Origin: Herminiimonas fonticola
GTDB lineage: Bacteria > Pseudomonadota > Gammaproteobacteria > Burkholderiales > Burkholderiaceae_D
Reading direction: 5' to 3'
DNA length: 64,000 bases
NCBI RefSeq assembly: GCF_003293745.1
Contig: NZ_PTLZ01000002.1
Location: 699,438 to 763,437, forward strand
Shown here piece after piece: positions 54,657 to 63,318 of the stretch. The notes beneath the pieces were generated by a model. That model was not told where the DNA came from. It made no database searches and saw only the letters and a list, made by a program, of their open reading frames with translations. The position numbers were made by a program, and so were the translations under genes. Position 1 is the stretch's first letter. Every line of letters begins with the position of its first letter.

Positions 54657-56242
54657 TCCGAGGTTGCAAGAGTGTATTTCGAATCAGTTATTCTCGTTCG
54701 CAGATTTTTCATGGTGATTCCATTTACCCAATCAAGAACCATCTCAGCACCTAAGTTTGCAGCATGAGATGACACATATGCTGGGAATGGTACATATAGG
54801 CCTTCACAACCTGCACCTGCGGTTACCTTCGGAAGCTCTTCTACTATTGATGTGAGCTGTTTTTGTCTTTCGTATTCCTTTAGACATCTAAAGCAGGCGT
54901 CATCTGCTTTAGATTTTATAAGACCACGTACAGCCACACCCGGACCATCAATCCACACTGTAAGCAATGGAATATTTGGCGATAGCTTATTTGCTAGCCA
55001 ATGACCTAAAGATTCTTCACCTGTAGCATCAATTACTAAGTCCATGCCCGTAAGGTCGACCTGTTGGGCTTTTTTGGGGAGTGAAACAATATGGACTCCT
55101 GGCGATTGCATGCCTATCTCAATGAATAAAGCATCCGCTTTGTTCATGAAAAGCGATGGGATTCCGAGTCTATGTCGTCCCATGTTTTGCGGCATCATGA
55201 TGTCGTCGTCTATTAGCATCAAGTGTCCCTTGCCTGTGCCTGCCCCCATTTTGGCCAATTGTTCAGCAAGAAACCCACCAATCGTTCCGCAACCTACAAT
55301 CGCTATCCTTTTGTCTGCCAGCGAGACACGATTGGGAATATTTCGAGTTGTTATGTATTCAGAATCAACTCGAATTACAGCGTGAGGTGTGATTGGAAGC
55401 GGGTAAATACTGCGTGCATCGATGAATTTCGACTTCCGTTGATTTTTTTTGAAAGAGGAAAAGTCCACTGAAAAGGCATACTTCATCAATGGCGAATTGA
55501 TGACGAATAGAACTAGAGTTGGAGCTAACTTAGCAGCGGTAAGTAGGCTGCTTTCAATTTTTTTTCTGCAATTGGAATCAAGTTTTCCTTGCCAAGCCAA
55601 GATGCTCTTTACGTCGTTTGGCGGCCATGAGTCTGTGCGTGGTCTTGCTTTGGTCGAAGTCTTTAAGTGGTAGACCGGGATTGGCTTTGGTTTTGATTTG
55701 TGACCGGCCAGCATCAATAATCGGGAAGTCCGGTCAATATTGTCGCTGAGGATAGTCCATGTAGAGCCGCTAATATCTATGGAGAAAGCCAAAACCAAAG
55801 TGGGTTGTGGTGCAACATCAGAAATACAGAAAGTTCCAAAGTTCCAATAGGCAAAAAATTCTTCTTCCAAATCTTCAATAAGTTCATTATTGATTATTTT
55901 TTCTAGTATATTTTCTGCTCGCTCAAGACATGCCAATGTTTGACCCACAGGGTCACAAATATCTAATGTGACAGTACCGTTTGCTATATAGCAGAGACCA
56001 CCATTTCCATCGATGTGTGGAGCGATAGGAAGAAGAGACGAGGGTACCTTTAGTAATCGTACGCGCGGGATTTCAATAAATTTCGGGTCGAATGAAAACA
56101 AAACAGGATGGACTTCACCTGCTGCAGTAAGCAGCCCTTTAAGTACTATCCATCCATCGTTGCTTCTTCTTTCGAAATTGAAGCCGCGGTTTTTTAATAC
56201 AGCAACGACGTTAGCAATAGAATCTACGGATTCGGGATTCAT
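54611..56242 (-). CDS. cap2: E2-E1 fusion conjugating enzyme, CBASS Cap2
   Basis: 543 residues. The N-terminal E2-like domain has a candidate catalytic Cys84 ([14 protein letters not shown]). The E1/ThiF domain has the nucleotide loop GCGTIGG (317-323), acidic [14 protein letters not shown] (Asp and Arg for adenylation), Cys479 in [12 protein letters not shown] (catalytic Cys region), and paired zinc Cys (CFRC at 450-453; the C-terminal CPLC). In type II CBASS, Cap2 links the C-terminus of the CD-NTase to a cell protein and raises signal output. Its start overlaps the CD-NTase stop (ATGA). Confidence 0.93.
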   Translation of the reverse strand: MNPESVDSIANVVAVLKNRGFNFERRSNDGWIVLKGLLTAAGEVHPVLFSFDPKFIEIPRVRLLKVPSSLLPIAPHIDGNGGLCYIANGTVTLDICDPVGQTLACLERAENILEKIINNELIEDLEEEFFAYWNFGTFCISDVAPQPTLVLAFSIDISGSTWTILSDNIDRTSRLLMLAGHKSKPKPIPVYHLKTSTKARPRTDSWPPNDVKSILAWQGKLDSNCRKKIESSLLTAAKLAPTLVLFVINSPLMKYAFSVDFSSFKKNQRKSKFIDARSIYPLPITPHAVIRVDSEYITTRNIPNRVSLADKRIAIVGCGTIGGFLAEQLAKMGAGTGKGHLMLIDDDIMMPQNMGRHRLGIPSLFMNKADALFIEIGMQSPGVHIVSLPKKAQQVDLTGMDLVIDATGEESLGHWLANKLSPNIPLLTVWIDGPGVAVRGLIKSKADDACFRCLKEYERQKQLTSIVEELPKVTAGAGCEGLYVPFPAYVSSHAANLGAEMVLDWVNGITMKNLRTRITDSKYTLATSDCSPTTHPGCPLCRT

Positions 56243-57378
56243 CCGGCCTTTGTTCGTCCCACAAGTTCAGACGCCCCTGCAGCCGCAGGTGCCGCTGCAA
56301 TTGTCGCTGCTACCGAGACCTCTCGTATATCTTGAGGTGTATTTGGGAAGCGACTGCCGAATTTTTGAATCATCCAAGTGCAAGCTTGGGTAGGATTTGC
56401 TGAATGGATTGCGCCTCTTAAGTATTTCTCCATGTCTTCAAATTTCTGTGCAGCCTCTTCAACCTTCTCTCTACCTAGTCTCTCGGTTAGGGATTCGTTT
56501 GCATCAACGGGACAGTCAACACCTTTTCTCAATGATGCTGGCAGTTCAGCTAAGACATCAAGGAGTGCAATATCGTCGCGTCGGTCTCTTTTCTCGAACA
56601 ATGGAACTGCTGCTGCCATCAATAAAATTGATGAAGGTCCGCCAGATTCCCATTGCCAATCACGAAAGGCTTTCAAAAATCTAATTATCCGGCGCAACTG
56701 AATACCGCGGATTTCAACTTCGTCCAGAAACCATTTTTTGATTGGCCGAGGGTCTGATTCTTTCCAGTTTTCCTCACGATGAGCAAGTAAAACACTCCCA
56801 TTAGGAAGTGCTGTCCACACATCGCGTTCGGCACGTGCAAGTGCATTTTCAATGCTATCGAAAGCAAATTTTGTATGCGCTTTCAGGAGCGTTTCAAATT
56901 CAGTATCAGGGATAGCGTAAAGGGGAATGTCAATGTGGGCAAAACTGGCTATCTCAAGCCTCACACAGGTAGGCTTATCGGTTATCAGTTTCCAGCCTTT
57001 TTCATCGGCGAGCTTTCCTAAACAACTTTCCGCAGCCGCAAAATAAATAGAACTCGCTACGCTAGGACGACTGGTTTGGGAAAGGAAACTTAACGGTAGA
57101 TATGCGCCGTCATCAATGTCAGCCTGTTGTGTCGCGTGTGCCGGCGCATTAATGGTTTTGTATGCCCACGAGCCTTGTGTGAAAAAGCGTGGTTGAGGTG
57201 AATTTTTCTCAAATCCCTGTGCTTTTAGAATGCGGGGCATTTCAGCGCGCAAACACTTTCTTACTTCGTTCTTAGCCTCTTCGATGTACGTTCGCTGCAG
57301 AGGATTAAGTTCTAGCGCGTCTAAGAACGAGTGTGGTTTTTCCTCAGTTGAATAAAAAAGAGAACTTAAGTTAAGCAT
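56239..57378 (-). CDS. CD-NTase (DncV-like cyclic-dinucleotide synthase), CBASS
   Basis: 379 residues; a strong AGGAGG precedes the ATG. Polymerase-beta-like motifs: GS (TQGSWAYKT, 69-70), DID (Asp87, Asp89 in [12 protein letters not shown]) and the third Asp150 ([11 protein letters not shown]), equal to Asp131/133/193 of Dnc[20 protein letters not shown] [16 protein letters not shown] follows. Makes a cyclic nucleotide upon phage sensing. It ends in Ala-Gly, and a C-terminal Gly is what Cap2 acts on. First gene of the operon cdn-cap2-cap3. Confidence 0.93.
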   Translation of the reverse strand: MLNLSSLFYSTEEKPHSFLDALELNPLQRTYIEEAKNEVRKCLRAEMPRILKAQGFEKNSPQPRFFTQGSWAYKTINAPAHATQQADIDDGAYLPLSFLSQTSRPSVASSIYFAAAESCLGKLADEKGWKLITDKPTCVRLEIASFAHIDIPLYAIPDTEFETLLKAHTKFAFDSIENALARAERDVWTALPNGSVLLAHREENWKESDPRPIKKWFLDEVEIRGIQLRRIIRFLKAFRDWQWESGGPSSILLMAAAVPLFEKRDRRDDIALLDVLAELPASLRKGVDCPVDANESLTERLGREKVEEAAQKFEDMEKYLRGAIHSANPTQACTWMIQKFGSRFPNTPQDIREVSVAATIAAAPAAAGASELVGRTKAG

Positions 57379-57636
57379 TGCTCCTCCTGCGATTTTTAGG
57401 TTTGTCGTTCTTTACTAATAGAAAACTGGTCATCGATTACCGACTACTTTCCTTCTAAGAGGAATTATTTTTATTTGGAAACATTTATGAAAGACAATTA
57501 TTTCTTCTAATTTGTGGTCAGTTGTAAATTTTTCAAGAGAAAATTACATATCGACAATTTTGTACAAGCTCGTCAATATCGCATATTTACTTGGTTGCTT
57601 TGCGAGTTGTATCTAGCTTTATTCAAGTATTGATTC
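57379..57636. promoter_or_regulatory. divergent promoter region of the CBASS locus
   Basis: 258 bp, A/T-rich, between the left CD-NTase (start 57378) and capV (start 57637). Promoters for both operons must lie here. TTGTGGTCAGTTGTAAATTTTTC and nearby A-tracts are candidate elements, but no clear consensus pair or dyad is proven. Confidence 0.6.
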
Positions 57637-58665
57637 ATGGAAACAACTCTACGGACTGGACGCGATATGAATTGGAATAAAGAACAACCTTTTCAGGCAT
57701 TAGCATTAACGGGGGGCGGTTATCGTGGATTATTCACAGCGCATGCGCTTGATGTAATTGAGAAGAAAATTGGTGAGCCTATCGGCCGCAGATTCGACTT
57801 GGTGTGCGGTACATCCATTGGGGGAATCGTTGCCTTGGCGGTTGCTTTTGAGATACCGATGGAAAAAGTGGTTAAGGTATTCATGGAAGACGGGGAAAAA
57901 ATTTTTCCGCCAGAACGTCGCGCGGCAAACGCTCGTTTTGAAAAATGGGATTTATACACACATCTGGATAAGGCGAGATATGACTCTAAACCTCTACGAG
58001 ATGCGATTACAAAACTTGTTCCAGCGGATGCCTTGCTTAAGGATGCTGTTCATCCACTAGCAATACCAGCAGTCAACGTGACACAAGGGATTCCGCAAGT
58101 ATTTAAAACACGTCACAAGCAGGAATGGGAGCGTGATTGGAAGTTCAAGGCGGTTGACGTTGCTCTGGCAACGGCGGCAGCTCCTACATTTTTCGAGTTG
58201 GCTGAGATCGGCAATAATCTCTATGCAGATGGAGGACTTTTCGCGAATGCACCTGATCTAATAGCCCTTCATGAGGCTGAATATTTTTTTCAAGTTCCAA
58301 TTGATTGCTTTCGGCTGCTGAGTGTTGGCACAACCACGAAAAGCTATTCGCTTTCACATTCAACTGGACGAGATTTCGGAATTAGAGATTGGATGCAAGA
58401 CCAACGACTCTTTTCTGTAATGATTTCATCCCAGCAGCAATTTGTGGAGCAGCTCGTCGCACACCGTTTAAAAAACCAATATCTTCGGATAGACCATGAG
58501 CCTTCTAATGAACAGACATCAGATTTAGGATTGGACCTTGCTAGTGTTGCAGCACAAAAAACACTTATGGGTCTTTCTGAAAAGTTGGTGACAGATATCT
58601 TGGGTACGAAACTGCTCCCATATCTTGATCATAAACCTCAATTAAAAATATACAGAGGTGAATAA
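57637..58665 (+). CDS. capV: patatin-like phospholipase effector, CBASS CapV
   Basis: 342 residues. The patatin motifs: GGGYRG oxyanion loop (26-31), Gly-x-Ser-x-Gly (GTSIG, Ser60) and the catalytic Asp198 (ADGGLFANAP). The size and the start ALALTGGGYRGLFTAHALDVIEKKIG match CapV, which cyclic GMP-AMP activates to degrade membrane lipid and kill the cell. An alternative start is at Met11 (57667). Its TAA overlaps the ATG of the second CD-NTase by one base. Confidence 0.94.
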   Translation: METTLRTGRDMNWNKEQPFQALALTGGGYRGLFTAHALDVIEKKIGEPIGRRFDLVCGTSIGGIVALAVAFEIPMEKVVKVFMEDGEKIFPPERRAANARFEKWDLYTHLDKARYDSKPLRDAITKLVPADALLKDAVHPLAIPAVNVTQGIPQVFKTRHKQEWERDWKFKAVDVALATAAAPTFFELAEIGNNLYADGGLFANAPDLIALHEAEYFFQVPIDCFRLLSVGTTTKSYSLSHSTGRDFGIRDWMQDQRLFSVMISSQQQFVEQLVAHRLKNQYLRIDHEPSNEQTSDLGLDLASVAAQKTLMGLSEKLVTDILGTKLLPYLDHKPQLKIYRGE

Positions 58666-60074
58666 TGGGGAAGGCATCTAGTCTTTTTAATGGGGCAGGA
58701 AGTCAAACGTTGTATCGGAGAGTTGTACCAACTGAGGAACAAAGAACCTTTCTTCAAGAGCAATGGAATGAGCTAGCAGAACATTTAAAAGCAGAGCTTT
58801 ATGCTGACTATGGTTATCCAATAACAACTTGGATTCAAGGTTCGTATAAGTTCGGCACTCTTATTCGTCCGGTTCGTTTTGGCGACGAATACGATGTTGA
58901 TCTCGGAATTTACTTTGAGTTGGGAAGTGAGGGCGATGCTAAGCCCGCACCCGAACAACTTAGGGATTGGGTACAGCGGGAACTGAAGGTGTACAAAGAT
59001 ACGCGCGCTGATATTAAATCTATGGATGAGCCACCTAAGGAAAGATGCTCGCGCCTAATTTACGAAAGGCAATTCCACATTGATACACCTGTCTACGAAG
59101 TGGTGCCCTCAAAGGATTACCGTCGCTTGGCTTGTTTATCGGGGAAATGGGAGGAAAGCGACCCCAAAAAAATCTATAAATGGTTCCGCGATACTCTTTC
59201 CGCAAAAGATCTAGACCAGCTTCGGAGAATAATTCGATACCTAAAAGGATGGGCTGCAATAGGATTTGATGAAGCTCCAGAATCTCGACCATCGTCGATA
59301 TTTTTGACTGTCGTCGCAACTGAAGTTTTTGAAAATCAATGGTATGAACGTTTTGTTGGTTTGGACGATGAGGATGCCTTAATCCTCATCGTGAAGAAAA
59401 TGCATGACCGATTGCAAAATAATTCTGAAGTTAAAAACCCTGTAGAAAGGGATGAGAATTTAAATCGCATTTCGGAAGATGCTTGGAATGGATTCCTCTC
59501 TAGGCTGCAAGCGTTTCGCGACGCAGCTGAAAGAGCAGAAGTTGCAGAGGATGAGATTTCAGCCGCATTAGCTTGGTCGGAGTCACTCTCCTATTTAATG
59601 CCTCTATCCGAAGCAATGGAAGTCGAAGTCGCAGATGAGGGTTCGCAACATGCTCTGATGATTGTTCCTGATATTAAGATACACGTCTATCGACGTAATC
59701 CTAAGCAGCTCATTGGACAGTTTGATAATGAGGTTGCGGCAGTTGCTAAAGACTGCGACCTCGTTTTCACAATTACAAATCCTCATATCATTCCTGATTA
59801 CGCGACTATCGAATGGACTGTGCGTAATGATGGCGATGATGCAAGTTATCTTGGGGATTTAGGACATCGCAGAATCGGTATAAGAAATTACTCTACCGAG
59901 GAGCACACCGCTTATGCTGGACTTCATTATATGGACTGTATTATTCGCCTCAACGGGCAAGTATATGCGGTTCGGCGCGTACCTGTGCACGTAAAGGATA
60001 TTCAATATCCTGACCGTAATCCTCCGCGGCCAGCTTATACAAAGATACGGAGTCTAAGAAAGCGCCGCCGATAA
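58665..60074 (+). CDS. second CD-NTase, with AGS-C-like sensor domain
   Basis: 469 residues. Nucleotidyltransferase motifs: GS (WIQGSYKFG, 59-60), DVD (Asp77, Asp79 in GDEYDVDLGIY), third Asp140 (FHIDTPVYEV), then SGKWEESDPKKIYKWF as in DncV relatives. Residues about 340-455 add a beta-rich domain (KIHVYRRNPKQLIGQF; TIEWTVRNDGDDASYLGDLG; YMDCIIRLNGQVYAVRRVPV), matching the AGS-C sensor. It ends in RKRRR, not Gly, so it is not an obvious Cap2 substrate. Coupled to capV. Confidence 0.9.
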   Translation: MGKASSLFNGAGSQTLYRRVVPTEEQRTFLQEQWNELAEHLKAELYADYGYPITTWIQGSYKFGTLIRPVRFGDEYDVDLGIYFELGSEGDAKPAPEQLRDWVQRELKVYKDTRADIKSMDEPPKERCSRLIYERQFHIDTPVYEVVPSKDYRRLACLSGKWEESDPKKIYKWFRDTLSAKDLDQLRRIIRYLKGWAAIGFDEAPESRPSSIFLTVVATEVFENQWYERFVGLDDEDALILIVKKMHDRLQNNSEVKNPVERDENLNRISEDAWNGFLSRLQAFRDAAERAEVAEDEISAALAWSESLSYLMPLSEAMEVEVADEGSQHALMIVPDIKIHVYRRNPKQLIGQFDNEVAAVAKDCDLVFTITNPHIIPDYATIEWTVRNDGDDASYLGDLGHRRIGIRNYSTEEHTAYAGLHYMDCIIRLNGQVYAVRRVPVHVKDIQYPDRNPPRPAYTKIRSLRKRRR

Positions 60075-60203
60075 TAAAAGTTTTGATACTTTCGTTTTAC
60101 GTAAGCTCTTCATATGGACAACATTGAATTACTCAATGTCGTGACGGTGTTTCCTATTCATCAGAATATTCATTTTCGATTTAGGACTGAAGAGAGATTC
60201 AAA

Positions 60204-60233
60204 ATGTCAAATTTCTCTACAAAACACATATGA
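60204..60233 (+). CDS. 9-residue upstream ORF (MSNFSTKHI)
   Basis: An ATG behind AGAGA starts a 9-codon frame whose TGA overlaps the ATG of the next gene (ATGA at 60230). The next gene lacks its own Shine-Dalgarno, so coupling through this leader is plausible. Confidence 0.4.
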   Translation: MSNFSTKHI

Positions 60234-60544
60234 GCTACTACCGTTACTTCATTATAGAGACATATGAAAACCAGGGGGAACCGTCCAGCAAGAAAATTCG
60301 TGCTCGCCCGCTAGCGGGTCAAGGAGTGCCTGAACAGCTAAACCTATCATGCTCCGCTGGAATGCGAGAGGCACATCCCTCAGGCACGTTGTTCAAAGTT
60401 GACTGCCAAGTCATCAATCGGGAAGGAACTCCATTTTTGTACCGCCATCCTTCGTGGCCTTATGAAGTTGTCATACGCGAACAAGCCAACGAGTTCATCG
60501 AACAAAATTTCGCCAAGCAGGTACAAAGAACTAAACGCGTATAA
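60230..60544 (+). CDS. hypothetical protein, 104 residues, island cargo
   Basis: A beta-rich, soluble-looking protein (YYRYFIIETYENQGEPSSKK; GTLFKVDCQVINREGTPFLY; YEVVIREQANEFIEQNF). No family recognised. It lies 155 bp after the second CD-NTase and 180 bp before the GIY-YIG-like gene, all on the plus strand. No Shine-Dalgarno; a 9-codon leader overlaps its start. May be part of either neighbouring system. Confidence 0.65.
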   Translation: MSYYRYFIIETYENQGEPSSKKIRARPLAGQGVPEQLNLSCSAGMREAHPSGTLFKVDCQVINREGTPFLYRHPSWPYEVVIREQANEFIEQNFAKQVQRTKRV

Positions 60545-60724
60545 GTGCAATATTTAGGTATCCATTCCGTTTTCATGGGTGGTAATTTTTCTCTTCACTA
60601 TGCACTGAAGTTCCGCTTTAAACACAAATAGACGGTTGCAAATAATCATCAGCTCACCTCCAAAATTCATCAAAACTATATTCAACTCACACCTGCCAAG
60701 CTTAATGGAAACGGAAAATCCGCA
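60545..60724. other. 180-bp spacer before GIY-YIG-like gene
   Basis: No gene on the plus strand. An antisense frame (60554-61060) runs through it and deep into the next gene, but has no recognisable homology. Confidence 0.5.
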
Positions 60725-61678
60725 ATGGGACGAAAAACACAAATAAACTTTCTGCACACGATTTTTCCGCCATTCACGAACCGTAACGTCGAACTGCTCG
60801 TTAGTAAAGCGAACCAGCATATTGCCCAGCATCTGCGACAGAGCAAGTTCTATATGATTGCCGCACGTGCACAGGCCAGTTTCGTGAATCAACGAATAGA
60901 CTTGGAGAATGCAACTATTTCCTTGGATGTGCAGGTGGGGACAGAGGTAGTCGATACAGGTGTAATTCACGTTTCGAAATTCAACGAACTTCAAGAAAAC
61001 TGTACGATTAAAATTACTGAAGAAGCGGTCCTTTTGGGAGGTACGAAGAAGGGCACGCACGCAAAGGTATGGCTCACTCCTGACTCAGTGTATTGGCATG
61101 TCGCTCGGCACAGTCCTTACTTGGAAGGCTTTACACGTCACGACCGAGTTTGTAACTACGACCTTTTATATGTTGGTATAGCTAAGCAGCAGGATAGCTA
61201 TCAGCGTCTCATAAAGAATGCTCATCATGGGCGGCTCAGAGTTTTATCGGAGGAGCATTCGCGAAAACCGGGCGCCCATCCATCTGACGAAATAACGTTA
61301 TTTCTCTTTGATATTGAGCCGTTTGGAATTCAGACTATGTCGGCGGAAGATGACGACTATGATTTTTTTCGAGAAGCGCCACCCGATAAGGTGGTTGCTG
61401 ATGCTGAGAAGGCGTTCGTAAGCTTGCTGGATCCACATTACAACGTTACGAAATTTCGGAATTATCCCAAAGGTAATGATGGCTTGTACGGGGCGGGATT
61501 GAACGGTTATGGTTACATCATCAATGAAAATTTCAGATTCAACACCGCGACTGCTCTATTCAAGGGATTCAGAAGCGAAGCCGGCTTCGACAATCGCCAA
61601 GATTCCATTTATGTGGAAGGGGACGAAGTAAATCTGATTCTCAGTAATGAAATAGAATCAATATTTAGTTATAAATAA
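60725..61678 (+). CDS. probable GIY-YIG-like nuclease-fold protein
   Basis: 317 residues, not assigned to a named family. The centre resembles the GIY-YIG core: YVG at 149-151 (DLLYVGIAKQ), Arg161 ten residues on, nearby His167-168, Glu228 (DAEKAFVSLLDP) and Asn240 (PHYNVTKF). These are in the order and rough spacing of the Y-G-R-E-N set of I-TevI/UvrC-type nucleases. The N-terminal 120 residues are unlike known domains. It lies 13 bp before the Ntn-hydrolase gene, so the two are very likely co-translated. Confidence 0.6.
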   Translation: MGRKTQINFLHTIFPPFTNRNVELLVSKANQHIAQHLRQSKFYMIAARAQASFVNQRIDLENATISLDVQVGTEVVDTGVIHVSKFNELQENCTIKITEEAVLLGGTKKGTHAKVWLTPDSVYWHVARHSPYLEGFTRHDRVCNYDLLYVGIAKQQDSYQRLIKNAHHGRLRVLSEEHSRKPGAHPSDEITLFLFDIEPFGIQTMSAEDDDYDFFREAPPDKVVADAEKAFVSLLDPHYNVTKFRNYPKGNDGLYGAGLNGYGYIINENFRFNTATALFKGFRSEAGFDNRQDSIYVEGDEVNLILSNEIESIFSYK

Positions 61679-61691
61679 AATTGGGGGCGAC

Positions 61692-62573
61692 TTGACGTCG
61701 ATAGTCATCTGGCGCAATGAAAACAAAGAGGAATTTATGCCAGGCCTTTGGGCGGTAAGCGATTCTCGCGTATCTAGTTCAAACAGTGTCTTGACTGATA
61801 ATTATCCTAAGCTGTCTGCCATTCATGCGATGTCTTACCAGTCTGGTGATTTTCCCCGCAAGCATCCTAGACATCTTTTTTCGATTGGTTTTGCATTTGC
61901 AGGAAGTACCCTGATTGGGTCAACCGTAAGAGAGATGCTCTCTACTCTTCTCTCTGGCCTTAAAGAGATTGATTATTACGATGCGCCCGACCTGTCATTC
62001 GACGAAAAAATTCCATCTTTAAAAGAAGTGGCCGACCTCGCCGGTAGAATTGCATCCAAATATGTTGTGAGTCTTGGCGTGCACTACCCAAGTAATGCAA
62101 GAATTGAACTCGTAATATTTGGTCATTGCGTGAAGACCAATTCGCTCCGAATATTTAGATTACGCAACTCACCGGGTGCGCCTGCCATAGTGACCGTTGT
62201 TGAGATGCCATTGCATGAACGCGATTTCTTCGTTTTTGGTGATAAGCCCTCAGAAGTTGAGATCGCAATTCTTGAGAAGCGAACTACGTTCCAGCACCAT
62301 TCGCTTGACTGGGATAGGGCACCAATATTAGTAATGCTCGAAATTGCACAGGATCCTAATTTTTCGTCCATCGGAGGCTCTCTACAGCTTTGCGCAACCG
62401 GAAAGTTCGGAATTCGTCATCTGCCGTTAACAAAGCCAGGGGAGCAATTGTTCGTTGGCTTCGACATGTTCGAGGGTAATCCTCTTATCGGAGGCTTTTC
62501 CTATGTTCATTCCTTTTCACTTAGTCACCCAAACTCTGACGGTTGGGAATGCTCCACGAAGACGCAGGACTAA
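61692..62573 (+). CDS. proteasome/HslV-like Ntn-hydrolase
   Basis: 293 residues from TTG 61692 (GGGGGCGA just upstream). The start gives M-T-S-I-V-I; Met removal would expose Thr1. SDSR then supplies Asp23 and Arg25, with Lys39 further on (TDNYPKLSAI), each six residues beyond proteasome beta Asp17, Arg19 and Lys33. A Gly (FAFAGSTLIGSTVREML) matches Gly47 of the fold. A long C-terminal part is extra. Probably an N-terminal-threonine protease or amidase. Pairs with the upstream GIY-YIG-like gene. Start choice is decisive: the next Met (M16) would lose the nucleophile. Confidence 0.75.
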   Translation: MTSIVIWRNENKEEFMPGLWAVSDSRVSSSNSVLTDNYPKLSAIHAMSYQSGDFPRKHPRHLFSIGFAFAGSTLIGSTVREMLSTLLSGLKEIDYYDAPDLSFDEKIPSLKEVADLAGRIASKYVVSLGVHYPSNARIELVIFGHCVKTNSLRIFRLRNSPGAPAIVTVVEMPLHERDFFVFGDKPSEVEIAILEKRTTFQHHSLDWDRAPILVMLEIAQDPNFSSIGGSLQLCATGKFGIRHLPLTKPGEQLFVGFDMFEGNPLIGGFSYVHSFSLSHPNSDGWECSTKTQD

Positions 62574-62584
62574 CTCTTACGTCA

Positions 62585-62640
62585 GCTACTTTTCATGGTT
62601 GAGACTAAGTTGACAGGCAGTAATCGGCCAAAGCAGACAG
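62585..62640. other. right-edge junction candidate region
   Basis: About 55 bp between the Ntn-hydrolase gene and the exporter terminus. Contains CAGGCAGTAATCGGCC-AAAGCAGACAGTC, a degenerate copy of the intergenic repeat. The left-end TATGGACATA motif does not appear here, so the island edge stays open. Confidence 0.35.
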
Positions 62641-63285
62641 TCAAATTTTTGTATTTAATGGACTAGGCGTTTCGGCCCTTAACTCACGTCGTGCATGATT
62701 GACGACTGACCATGCTCCCGTTAGCCCTAGCGTACCCATCAGTGTAGCAACCGCGATGTCTGGCCATCCCGAACCGGTGCCGTAGACTCCAAGTGCCGCC
62801 AGCATGACTGCGATGTTTCCAATGGCGTCATTGCGCGAACAAAGCCATACGGAGCGCATGTTGGCGTCACCTTCTCGATAGGCATAAAGCAGCGCGGCAA
62901 CCGATGCATTTGCTAGAAGCGCGAGGAAACCAATGACGCCCATGGTTGATGATTCGGGCACGATGCCTGACGCCAAATGATATGCGGCGCTTCCCAGCAC
63001 AAAGACTCCGTAGCTGCCCATGATTAAGCCTTTGCCAAGCGCGGTACGAGAACGCCAAACAGGAGCCAGCCCAAGAACGAAAAGACTGACTGCGTAGTTG
63101 CCAGCATCTCCGAAGAAATCCACGGCATCGGCTAAAAGCGATACTGAACCAGCATGCCACCCGCTGATTAATTCAACGAAGAACATGCCAGCATTAACCA
63201 CGAGAGCAATCCACAGGATGCGTCGATAGCGCGCATCAACCGGTGGTTTATCTGAAGAGCAAGGGCCTGTGCAGCAGTCCGCCAT
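62641..63285 (-). CDS. CDF-family metal exporter (short form)
   Basis: 214 residues, shorter than the usual 300 because the C-terminal cytosolic domain is missing. The N-terminus is Cys-rich (ADCCTGPCSSDKP). Metal-site motifs: DAVDFFGDAGNYA in TM2 and SRNDAIGNIAVM in TM5. Exports Zn/Cd/Co-like metals from the cytosol. Divergent from a PbrR/CadR-type regulator with a canonical operator between them; transcribed from the MerR-type promoter on the minus strand. Confidence 0.88.
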   Translation of the reverse strand: MADCCTGPCSSDKPPVDARYRRILWIALVVNAGMFFVELISGWHAGSVSLLADAVDFFGDAGNYAVSLFVLGLAPVWRSRTALGKGLIMGSYGVFVLGSAAYHLASGIVPESSTMGVIGFLALLANASVAALLYAYREGDANMRSVWLCSRNDAIGNIAVMLAALGVYGTGSGWPDIAVATLMGTLGLTGAWSVVNHARRELRAETPSPLNTKI

Positions 63286-63318
63286 GATGGTTCCTTTAAG
63301 GTATATTCATGATTACAC

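Larger units (their letters stand above)
47763..62640. mobile_element. genomic island: recombinase trio with CBASS-like defence cargo (boundaries partly inferred)
   Basis: The left edge is set by the break in the oxidase gene at about 47763. Within it lie three tyrosine recombinases, a small helper, a 17-bp inverted repeat, the defence genes and the Ntn-hydrolase gene. Base composition is visibly more A/T-rich than the flanks after 53400. The right edge is not proven: the oxidase remainder is absent, and the metal exporter and MerR genes at 62641-63818 may belong to the island too. No tRNA target is seen. Confidence 0.75.

Noticed and set aside
60554..61060. 168-codon minus-strand frame overlapping the GIY-YIG-like gene
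   Set aside because: The plus-strand gene shows motif conservation and coupling to its neighbour; the antisense frame shows neither.
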